Position numbers and translations under genes: made by a program. A DNA stretch of 42,795 bases, from assembly GCA_019137255.1 (NCBI GenBank), contig WPDH01000130.1, positions 1 to 42,795 of the forward strand, read 5' to 3'. Positions 22,300-31,269 of this stretch are shown here, in pieces. The notes beneath the pieces are model-generated. The model had not been told where the DNA came from. It did not search any database and saw nothing but the letters and a program-made list of their open reading frames with translations. Origin of the DNA: Corinectria fuckeliana. Taxonomy: Eukaryota > Ascomycota > Sordariomycetes > Hypocreales > Nectriaceae. The first letter of the stretch is position 1; each line of letters begins with the position of its first letter.

Positions 22300-24100
22300 G
22301 GTGATTAATCCAGAAAACAATTAACCGTCCGGTTAATCTTTATGCTCCCCCAGATCATCACGGGTAGAGTTAATCATCTTAGTGTTACGACAGGACCAGA
22401 TAAGGTCATCATATTATGCCTACCAGAAATCAAGAGCAGGTGAGGTTACATAAGCATTTATTAAAGCAAACTGTTAAACAGTCGGATTGACAGCAGTTAC
22501 AGAGGCGTCAAATGCAGAATAACTCTACTGGGAATTACCCTTCTTAGCGTTCTTATTCCTGTTTAGATAGCCATTAAGTTCATAGTAATTCTTACGAGTG
22601 TGATTCTTCTTTCCGCAATTATCACAAGTCTTACCCCAGTTAGGGTTCTTCTTCTTACGTTCAGCAATCTCCTCAGCGGTAAGAGTAGTAATACTCTTAT
22701 TCTCTTTATTCTTCCGGAAGTTAGACTTATTATTATTATCCTTCTTACTGATCTTATTAGTCTTAGGCTTATCTTTCTTCTTATTCAGGTCAGCCGCGCT
22801 ATTATAATATCATTAATTATTATTAACGAGATCTTAACAGCCGACCAAGAAGCTATCTATAACTTTCTCAGCCTTAGGCTTAAGAGTATTAAATCAGATA
22901 TGTTATTAGTAAGGTTTAACCTATTTGTTAAATTACGGTCAAATTAAATCGAAAAAGAAGCGTTAAGATTGCTTATTATTAAGGGTGCCACCTGTATTCT
23001 TAAATTACGATAAAAGTTGACAGAATCAGTTAATATGATAGGTAGTATTATAGCAGCTAGTGCATTTAAGGGCAATAAGCTGGTTGTATAATTAATCTCG
23101 TTAATATTGTTTAGTTCTGCTGTATTATTTGACAAGAATAATAAAGGCGTTAAAGCCAGCCTCACAATATTCAATTAATAGATAGGCATTACCTCTAGTG
23201 GACTAAAGGATCTCAGACAGAAGCCGAGCTTTGCCGCAGGAGTTAAGCGTGAAGCTAGTAGTCTAGCCTATAGCTTTAAGTATAGACTTAATAGTAAGGT
23301 ACTATATTAACCACTGCTTCTGGGTTTTAAGCTTATCGCTCTCGTCAATTAACAGAGAGAACCTGGTTAATAATCACACTTAGTGATATTCTAGCTCTAT
23401 TATTTCGTGTATAAGGCAGTAAGCCTATATTACTATAAAGCTTTCTAGCGTATATAATATCACCAGATCCACCAGAACAGACATAATAATATTAGGGTTA
23501 TTTAATTAGTCAGTCAGGTATCCCTGAGCAGGATCACAGTCACTAGTTATAAAGATATTATCCAGTTATTCTTCTTCTTCTTCTCAGTCATAAAGGTAAA
23601 GATCTTCAGCGTCTTCATCTTTAATTTCAGACTCGCAGAATTAAGAGCTCGGAAATCAGAACAACATCAAGGTGTGTATGGCTTACGATAAAGGCTGATC
23701 ACAGTCTTTAAGACCTTAAGGCAGGAAATCATCTCAGCTGAATTATTCGATCAGTCGGCGAGCTCGCAGATCAGACAACTATAGCCATGCAGGAAGAGAT
23801 CTAATCCAGTCAAGAGCTTATTCGTCAGCAGGTTTAGCAGAAGAGTCATAAGAAGATAAAAGAAAGTCCTCTTATATAGAAGGGGATTCAATCGCTAGTA
23901 GTTACAGTCAATAAGAATTCACACGAGTCTAGAGTTAGCGACAATACTATCTCCAGATCACAAGCTAGGCTAGCTTCAAAGCCAGCGGTTATTCTTCAAT
24001 ATGATCATCGTTAGAATCTAACATAAGTCCAGCAGGCGTTGCCAATTAATCCTTACGATCGCAGAAAAGAAGTCATATATATATAGAGAAGTCCCCCAAA
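22300..24100 (-). pseudogene. copia gag remnant
   Basis: The clearest part is a nucleocapsid zinc knuckle at 22585-22626: CDNCGKKNHTRKNY, i.e. C-x2-C-x4-H-x4-Y. The last position should be Cys; TGC to TAC is a single G-to-A change, as RIP would give. Upstream on the element strand the sequence is broken in all frames and the N-terminal limit is a guess. Confidence 0.6.
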
Positions 24101-24580
24101 AGTCCGCAAAGATAACCCCAACCAAGAGAAAACAATTTAGTGCGGGATCAAGTGGTATAAGTCAGCAGAATCGCTACACAGTCACATGCTAATACAGGAT
24201 TTTACTAGAAAGCAGTACGCTTAGGGCAAATAGGTCAGAAACCCTAGGAAAGGTGGGTCAGCCCACAAGCCAAAGCTACACAAGAGAGGATCACATCAAA
24301 AGAGGCAGAGATCGCCACGCGAGCCGATTCGATTAAGATCGTCAGAAAAGCTTATATATGATTAACAAATCAAACAGTCGATTTAGAGTCACAATAAGAG
24401 GTAAAGAAATCAGGACTTAATTGGTTATTACAGTCGCACTAGTCATAAAGAGGAAAAGTGTCAGTCGCACAGGGATGCCATTAACAGGCTTATACATTCG
24501 AAGGCACGTCAAAGAGATCCGATTCAAAGCGGTCTCCTTCAAGATAGATAAATAAAGGAAAACCTAGCGTTATAAAGACG

Positions 24581-24594
24581 CCAGGCTCATAACC
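24581..24594 (-). other. Primer-binding site resembling initiator tRNA-Met 5' half
   Basis: Directly inside the 5' LTR the element strand reads GGTTATGAGCCTGG. Its complement contains GGCTCATAACC, which matches the anticodon stem-loop (CAU anticodon) of eukaryotic initiator tRNA-Met as I know it, rather than the 3' CCA end of a tRNA. Copia of Drosophila and several fungal copia-group elements prime from a cleaved half of this tRNA. The match is from memory of the tRNA and should be aligned to the host gene. Confidence 0.65.
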
Positions 24595-24800
24595 AATAAG
24601 ACAATTAAATCTGCAGAGATTAAAGACAGGTTAGCAAATATGATAATATAAATCCTTAATTAATAACATCTCAAGGGAGAACTCCCTGATGTGACATACA
24701 TGGGAAACTAGTCACGTGACACCGCACGTGACACCACAGACTGATGGTCACGTGCCCCACTCAGTCGTCTACCATACAAGATGACATCACATGTCTGACA
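24595..24800 (-). repeat. 5' LTR of the copia element
   Basis: Identical in length and order to 18730-18935. It starts on the plus strand as AATAAGAC and ends ATGTCTGACA, followed by the GATAG target duplication. It keeps three CACGTG boxes (24713-24718, 24725-24730, 24749-24754), which are bHLH-type binding sites and may have been part of the element's promoter. Confidence 0.95.
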
Positions 24801-25257
24801 GATAGCTTACAGGGTAGGTAAGTAAGCCAGCATCGCACAAGCCACCACCCACACAGCAATGGCGTAATTCCGTGTCTCCCTCTTCCATTGCGGAGTTGCG
24901 GAGAAGAAAAAAAAGGGAAAAAGGCAGACGCCATGTTGTACTGTTGACTCCCGCCGTCAGATGTTTGGCGTCCCCGTCGGAGCGGCCGTTAACTCCGCTG
25001 TCTTCAACCCGGCTGCTGGGGATATGGCCGGATTTTACCGTCGCCCGCGTGTCATGCGTTAGCTATTGGATGGTGGGTTGCCAGTGGATAGGATTTGGCG
25101 GCGGTTATCTAGGTAGGTAGTATATAGAAAGGCCCCGGCGGGAGGATATCGTCGTGTTAGTCCCGCATCACATCCAGATCAAGAACTCTCAAGTACGAAG
25201 TAGACATCGCCAAGTCTAAAACCTTTTACTGTTCAAGAGCCGCATACACTCGCCGCA
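24801..25257. other. Promoter region of the Rossmann-protein gene
   Basis: From the retrotransposon edge to the ATG at 25258 no gene is seen. A TATATAGAAA box is at 25121-25130, about 130 bp before the start codon. The retrotransposon LTR lies only 457 bp upstream. Confidence 0.5.
25121..25130 (+). promoter_or_regulatory. Candidate TATA box
   Basis: TATATAGAAA in GC-rich surroundings, 128 bp before the ATG at 25258, a plausible distance for a fungal core promoter with a short leader. Confidence 0.5.
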
Positions 25258-26028
25258 ATGCACGTCATCCTCACCGGCGCAACCGGCCTCGTCGGCTCCG
25301 GCGTGCTGGACGCCATGATCAAGACCAAGGACATCACCAAAATCTCCATCCTCTCGCGGCGGCCCGTCGCCATGGCCGACGACGCCAAGGACCCGCGCAT
25401 CAACGTGATCCTGCACAGCGACTTCGACAAGTACGACGCCTCGGTGCTGCGGCAGCTGCAGGGCGCCAAGGGCTGCGTGTGGGCGCTGGGCATCAGCCAG
25501 ACCAAGGTCGACGCCGCCGCGTACGTCAAGATCACCAAGGACTACGCGCTCGAGGCCGCCCGGGCCTTCGCCACGCTGGCCGAGTCGCCCGCGGAGCCCT
25601 TCCGCTTCGTCTACGTGTCCGGCAGCGGCGCCACGCAGACCCCGGGCCGCTTCTCGCCCGTCTTCGCGCGCGTCAAGGGCGAGACGGAGACGGCGCTGGC
25701 GGCCCTGAGCGCCGCGACGCCCGCGCTGCTGCACGTCGCCGCGCCGCGGCCGGGGTTTGTCGACGCGGCCGGGCACGCGGCGGTGCAGCCGTACATCCCG
25801 GACCCCGGGCCCGTGTACCGCGCGGCCATGTCCGTGGCGGGCGCGCCGATCCGCGCGCTGATGCGAGGGATGCACTCGCCGACGCCCATGCTGGGGGACT
25901 TCCTGACGCAGATGGCCATGGGCAAGATGGACGGCCGGCTGGAGGGGACGCCGGGCGCGTCGAAGCTGGGGGAGGGGGAGGCGTGGATTGTGGAGAATGT
26001 TGCCATTAGGAAGCTGATGGGGATGTGA
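25258..26028 (+). CDS. NAD(P)-binding Rossmann protein, atypical SDR / HTATIP2-NmrA-like
   Basis: A single exon of 256 aa. It begins MHVILTGATGLVGSGVLDAM, the G-x-x-G-x-x-G dinucleotide loop of atypical short-chain dehydrogenases (about residues 7-13), followed by SILSRRPVA (end of strand 2, Arg for NADP phosphate). WALGISQTKVDAAAYVKITKDYALEAAR and RFVYVSGSGA (about 118-127) replace the classical active site; a YxxxK is not evident at the usual place. A later ARVKGETETAL segment resembles the K-G-x-x-E helix of HTATIP2-like proteins. The protein is soluble and cytosolic by sequence. Codon use is extremely GC-rich, as in its neighbours. Substrate unknown; could be an oxidoreductase or a cofactor-sensing regulator. 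Confidence 0.88.
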   Translation: MHVILTGATGLVGSGVLDAMIKTKDITKISILSRRPVAMADDAKDPRINVILHSDFDKYDASVLRQLQGAKGCVWALGISQTKVDAAAYVKITKDYALEAARAFATLAESPAEPFRFVYVSGSGATQTPGRFSPVFARVKGETETALAALSAATPALLHVAAPRPGFVDAAGHAAVQPYIPDPGPVYRAAMSVAGAPIRALMRGMHSPTPMLGDFLTQMAMGKMDGRLEGTPGASKLGEGEAWIVENVAIRKLMGM

Positions 26029-26760
26029 GAGAGAGGAGGACGAGGAAGAAGCGGGTTGTTCTGGATGTGATGACGGTATGGGATCTTGACTGGGAGAATG
26101 CCTCAGATGGGACGAGTCGCATCTGATGAAAGTTGATTTATGGGCGGTTGATGAGCGTCGCGTGTTTGTGCATTGTTTACAGTCATGTTTTGAATGGCCA
26201 TGCCACAGGTCCTTGGGAACGAGGGATCCCGAACTGCGGTACCTTTTTGCGAACCCTACCAAGCAAGTACTTAGTAGACTGCAATTAGCCTGCTCTATTA
26301 TTTCTCGCTCTTGGAAATTGACCGCTGAGTGACATAAAGAAGATCCTAATGCTGTTAGGAACCAAACCTAACCTCTGTTATGTACCCACCAGATCATTGA
26401 CCACTCATGTCACACCCAGCACCACAAGATGTAACAACCTTATCCCATTAGACTTCGCCTCAGGGTCTGCACCTTGAGGTCTGCCTTTCCAGCCCGTCCG
26501 TGTCGCTCTGCCGAACCTTGATAGCCGCATTCTTGAAAGGCTTTGCCGCAACTACAAGAGATATAAACGCCGTCTCCCGTGAAGCCGACAAGTTCCATCT
26601 CGCTCTCTCCCTTCCCCAACCAAAGCCCAACATAAGACCTCGAGAAGGCTGCCTGCGAGCCCAACCACCCGTCCGCGCTTTACTCAAACTGCCTACGCCT
26701 TGTCCTCGCTTCCCATGGTTCTAGCCCCGACTCTGCAGCGAGCCGACGACCATTGCAACC
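26029..26760. other. Intergenic, promoter of the F-box-like gene
   Basis: Nothing recognisable beyond short overlapping frames. Sequence just before 26761 (CTGCAGCGAGCC...CAACC) looks like ordinary 5' leader. Confidence 0.45.
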
Positions 26761-28533
26761 ATGGACTCCACTGCCTACCTAGCTTCTCCCATTGCGACGG
26801 AAGCCTCCTTCACCCAGTATACGTGGTATTCGTTCCCTGCGGAGATTCGTCTCTTCGTATTAGATCTTTTCGTCGCCGAATATGCCGACGGTACAGCACA
26901 AACAGCTCAAGGCCAAAAAGACACCAGCTTTGCCCTTTTCGCTAGGGTCTGCCGAGAATGGCAACGCTTCTTCGAACATGTTACCTTTCGGCGACTCGTT
27001 CTCGACTCACTAGCCCTGGATGCCTTTGCCAAAATCGTCAAGGGGAACAAAGCCGTCAGGCTGAACTATATACGCCATATACAGCTTCGTATCAGGCTCC
27101 CCGAGTATAGCTGTCGCAGCTGCGGCAAGCCGGAAAACGCAGTCACCATTACTCGGTACATCACAGTCACCTAGGTGTTGGCTCCAGTGGTCACTAACTG
27201 TCTCTCAACTAGTAATAATCGAGTCTTCTCGTCCTGTATCCGAAGGCTGCTGAGAATCCTCTCGTCTTGGGTGCCCGACCAAGGCCGGGGAGGGTTAACA
27301 CTGGAGATCAGCCCCTTTTCGCCCAGTGACACGAGACACCGTTTTTGGGACTTCGAAATGGAAGAAAATTATCCATTCCAATGCGGAGAGGATTTGAAGA
27401 GACTGCCCGGCCTATTGGACTACCACAGACGGAAATTCTTGGAGAGACCAGCAACGATGACCAGTCACGAGAAAACACCCTGTACTGTTGGGGAAATGCA
27501 GCGGCTCCTTGGAACACCTCTCGAGCTGAGGCCATGGAGATTGGAGGACAAGCGAGGCCGCAAGAACCCCATGCCCGCTCTGCCAACTGCTCTAGTTGTA
27601 AGAGGCCTCCTCATCCGCCGGCAGTTCTACAGGAGGCCTGCGCTCACAACGCTTGCCACGCTGTTCCGACAGAGTCTGGTGGCGGTGGAGTGGTTTCATT
27701 TAGAGAGGTGGCTCCATGTTACAGACGAAGACGAGAAAGCCTTTTACAAAGGCATGAGTGAAATTGCAATCAACTCCGAGACGAATTTGTGACGCTGACA
27801 CTTGGGCGTAGATCTACAAGAGCACTTGATACCTGCCTTTCCTCGAGGCCTCAAGCACCTCTCGTTCTACCAGTGGTCGAGATGGGACATAAGTAACGGA
27901 TTCGAACCTTCTGTCGATGTGCGGCAATCCCTAGCGCGAGCTATGGCGGCGTCATGTTCTCGTTTGACTGAGTTATACCCGCCGACATATCTCGATACGG
28001 TACACTTTTTGGGGCAGCTTGGCTCAGGTGGGATACGACCGGCCCCGACATCCGAGCATATCAAGTTCCCCGAGCTACAACTGCTCTGCCTGTGGTGTGG
28101 GAAAATCAACCCACTCAGCAAGCAGGAGCTCGTTGACGCTGTGCTGGTGAGAGCGGCCATAGCAGCAATGGCCCTGCCCAAACTACGCGTCATGGAGATA
28201 TACAACCAAGGCCCTGGATTCAGCTACCTGTTCCGATATACCCTGGCCCGCTCGAAAGCCACGATAACCTGGAGAAGCTCTGGTAACGAGCTGCGGTTGA
28301 CATCCCTCCCCGCCCAAGCTTGGGCCCGCGTTGCTTGGGAGCGTATACGCCGGGGACTTTCCGTGGTGGTGGATCCGTTCCTGGAACCCGTGCAACAGGG
28401 CTTGCAGCCTGACAAGACGTTTATACATCGGCACATGGAGCTGCGGAGACTGGTCCTGGACCCAGTCACCCTGGAACAAACTGCTATTGGGGCGCCATTT
28501 CGACGGGATATACAGGGCGTGAACCTTGCCTGA
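26761..28533 (+). CDS. F-box-like protein, probable DUF6546 family
   Basis: Exons 26761-27155, 27213-27757 and 27812-28533 give 553 aa in one continuous frame. The introns (57 and 54 nt) have GTACAT and GTGAAA donors with CTAAC and CTGAC branch sites. The N-terminus contains an F-box-like helix pair, FTQYTWYSFPAEIRLFVLDL (about 17-36), then FARVCREWQRFFE. The middle and C-terminus (LKHLSFYQW, LQLLCLWCGKIN, LPKLRVMEIYN and the terminal RRLVLDPVTLEQTA) match the layout of the large fungal F-box-like families in which the partner-binding region is poorly conserved. Proteins of this type probably act as substrate adaptors for SCF ubiquitin ligases; no target can be inferred. Family name is from memory of the terminal motif and is less certain than the F-box-like fold. 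Confidence 0.78.
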
Positions 28534-30076
28534 GACGGTATGGACCATGAGAAGGGCGAGTTCTGGCCGAGGCCAAAGTAGTCCCGTTGCGGCTGGGAAA
28601 TCTGCGAATGGGGGTTCCAGGACTCGGCATTGATGGAAGACTTCCTCTTTCGTTTCTTCTGGCCTCGGCGATCTCAGTCTGCGTCTGTGATACGATGGAT
28701 GCGGATTCGAAACGAACGGGCTGCGTGGTCACTGCAAGTACAAATCAACAATAGCGTTATTTCCAGTACAGAGTGTAGATAGCACTTGAAACACATCAGA
28801 CCACTACTTCTAAACAGGAAAATTCGACCACGGCCTAGTGCTAGGAAGTTGCCTCAAAGGTACGAAAGTCGCGAACCTGGTCCCAAGAGGAAGCGCAGGA
28901 CAGAGCTTTCGGTTCAGTTGCCATTGACTTTATGATGGGAGTAGTGGGAGGTACGATTTGAAAATAGAGGAGGGTAGTATTGATAAGGGCTCGTTGAATA
29001 AGTGGAGAGGCCATATCGACTAGCGAAAGCTTGCCTGCTTCTCTTCGTCTCCCTTTTGATGTCGTGCATGTAGAACATGTAGATCCCAAACACGCCACTG
29101 ACTCAAGTGGTGATCGATTTGAAGTACAGCACTAGCCCTCTTCAAGTCTGCTGCATTTGAGCTGACAGCCTCATCCGGCACTAGACTAATAATTGTTGTA
29201 GGAAGACGATCTTTGACTTAATGCATGCCATTCGCGGCCCAACTTTGGCCCCAGATTACTCTACGCTTAAGCTTATATCTCCGCAACCCGGTGATCCGAA
29301 ACAGCCGCTGACGAAAGGGAGTCATGCCGATCAAGGCAGGGTGGAACATTGGTAGACCAGGGTAGGAATTCTGATCTCCAAGTGTAAGACATGTGTGGCT
29401 GGTAATAGCCAATGGCAACATGCAGCTCTCCGAGAGGGGATGGGTGGTCTTGATTTCGGAGACATGGACGTCACTCTTTCCGCTCGGCTGCGGGGCGAAC
29501 GACTGAGTGAACGACATCAGAGCTTCCGTCGGCCGACATGAAAATAACAAACCTGCTGAAAGAAGCATCGAAAGAAACGGCAGAGCTGAAAACAAAAACG
29601 GAGCAAGCGTTGGCGATGGACGCAAGGCGCCATTTCCAGCGCAGGGATGCTCAGCTGAAAAGACGATCCCTCGGGCCATCGGCGCGCGTGGTCGGTTTCG
29701 AGCCCTAGGACGAAGGATTCTACTCGTACAGGCCGTTTACGCGAAACCCTGGGCGGGTTGCACGATGATGCGTGTGGCTGACGATGGCTGCACGTTGGCA
29801 GCTGACGACGGGGGTGAACCGGATCGGCTGTGCGAAGATGAGATACGAGAAACGAGGAACAGGGAATGGAGATACAGGACTGATGGATGGGTTGACGGAA
29901 CGGTACTGATCGGCTCTCAGACCAGTCGAGATGTATAAAGAGTCGGGTATGTCCTTGACGGACCCCGTACTGCATTGAAACAGCAACTACCTAGGAAGAA
30001 CAAGCACCACAAGTCCACGACTTGCAACATCTTCACTCGTCATCCTTCTCTAGTCTTCAACCATCTGTCGCCCACC
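28534..30076. other. 1.5-kb intergenic region
   Basis: No supported gene; the longest frames overlap on opposite strands and show no domain. The right end contains a TATA box at 29934-29939 and a leader rich in CAACA/CACCA, as expected for the promoter of the gene at 30077. Confidence 0.45.
29934..29939 (+). promoter_or_regulatory. Candidate TATA box
   Basis: TATAAA in the context ATGTATAAAGAG, 143 bp before the ATG at 30077; fits a regulated secreted-protein gene. Confidence 0.55.
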
Positions 30077-30907
30077 ATGCACTTCGCCCCAGCATCCCTC
30101 CTAGCCACCCTCGTCGCGCTCGCCCACGCAGCAAACAACGAACCCTGCTACGGCCCCGACGGCGCCGCGGGCGTGTGCATCTCCGCCGCCGCCTGCTCCT
30201 CCGCCGGCGGCACCGCCATCTCGGGCGCCTGCCCCGCCGACCCGGCCGGCATCAAGTGCTGCACCAAGCCCGCGTGCGGCGCCGGGGGCAACTGCCGCTG
30301 GGTCTCGGACTGCGCCGGCTCCGGCGCCGCGAACCAGTGTCCCGGCCCGGCCCAGATGAGGTGCTGCGGCTCCGGCGCCGACGGCTCCGGCGGGTACGCG
30401 GCGCCGACGATGCCGGCCGCCGGCGCGTGCAAGAGGGCTTCCGTGGACGGGGCGAGGAAGATGGTCGCTGCGTTCCCCGGGCGCGTGAGGGAGATTGGGT
30501 GTGTGCGCGATTGCGCGTGTCCCGGCTCGTCGGACCACTGCTGCGGTCTTGCCACGGACATGATGACCTCCGACCACGGCGGTGTTAGTCATCGTCTCTC
30601 GACCAGTTCCCCTAGACTACTAACGCAATGGACTGCCTAGGACGCTGCCCTCTCCGGCAAGGAAATCGCCGAGTGGGTGATGACGAACCGCAACGCCCTG
30701 GATCTCAAGTACGTCATCTGGGGCCAGAAGATCTGGACCACTTCGGTCGATAAGACGGACAAGAAGTGGGAGAGCTGGCGTACCATGGACGATCGCGGCT
30801 CTCTAACCGAGAACCACTGGTAAGCTGCTTCCTGGTTGAATCGCGGAACGGGAGAGGAAAGCTGATTGAGATGTAGGGACCACGTCCACGTTTCTTACAA
30901 CGGTTAA
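30077..30907 (+). CDS. Secreted VanY/M15-like peptidase-fold protein with Cys-rich N-terminus
   Basis: Exons 30077-30583, 30641-30819 and 30877-30907 encode 238 aa; both introns are 57 nt with GTTAGT and GTAAGC donors. A signal peptide (about 1-18) is followed by two similar Cys-rich units (about 22-62 and 65-97), each ending in a CC pair (IKCC, MRCC). The C-terminal domain starts near KRASVDGARKM and has SDHCCGLATDMM, SGKEIAEWVMTNRNALDLKYVIWGQKIW and the final DHVHVSY. The H...D and DHVH residues resemble the zinc ligands and catalytic Asp of D-Ala-D-Ala carboxypeptidase-like (VanY, M15) folds, and the domain matches the fungal 'ARB-07466-like C-terminal' group as I remember it. Likely extracellular; whether it cuts bacterial peptidoglycan is inference. 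The 5' frame is open upstream, but the signal peptide fixes the start. Confidence 0.85.
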
Positions 30908-31269
30908 GATGGGTGTGGAACCGGTTAGGTAAGGAGCCGATGGGTGATGATCGCGTCGAAGGGTTGAACGATAAGATCAGTCTTGTCTTACATGAACGAC
31001 AGAGATCCTCTACTGCTGTTAATGTCGCGGGACGTCGTACGATGCTCTTGGCTCCGGTATTATAATGCGCCGCGAGAATAAATACCCTGATTGCCCAGGC
31101 TCTAAATCTACGTCTTCATTACCAATGTGTGATATCATTAAATGCCCATGACCAAATCCTAGAGGCTATGCCCTCCACCTAAGCGCCCGCTAGTTGTTTT
31201 GCCTATTCCAAGTCATTCTAAACTCCCGTCCCGTGCTGTGTTTAGTTGTTCCGAACGTAGATCTACGCC
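30908..31269. other. Convergent 3' flanks
   Basis: Shared 3' region between the VanY-like gene (+) and the ATRIP-like gene (-). An AATAAA is at 31077-31082 for the plus-strand gene. Nothing else is seen. Confidence 0.5.
31077..31082 (+). terminator. Polyadenylation signal AATAAA
   Basis: A perfect AATAAA hexamer 170 nt after the stop of the VanY-like gene. Confidence 0.45.

Larger units (their letters stand above)
18730..24800 (-). mobile_element. Full-length, RIP-inactivated Ty1/copia LTR retrotransposon
   Basis: The element spans 6071 bp between 206-bp direct repeats and is flanked by the 5-bp duplication GATAG (18725-18729 and 24801-24805). Reading the minus strand, the order is 5' LTR (24595-24800), primer site, gag with zinc knuckle, protease DSGA, integrase core, reverse transcriptase YVDDIL, RNase H, polypurine tract and 3' LTR (18730-18935). 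Protease-integrase-RT-RNase H is the copia order, not the gypsy order. All frames are broken by stops and substitutions, many being C-to-T or G-to-A changes. Composition is AT-rich but still contains CpA and TpG, so the RIP damage is milder than in the blocks at the window ends. It inserted between the GPI-protein gene and the Rossmann-protein gene without disrupting either. Confidence 0.95.

Noticed and set aside
20287..23174. Short open frames inside the copia element
   Set aside because: These AT-rich frames do not follow the element's coding strand or motifs; they are chance openings in RIPed DNA.
25216..26262. 348-codon minus-strand frame
   Set aside because: Antisense shadow of the Rossmann-protein gene, rich in Arg/Gly/His with no domain.
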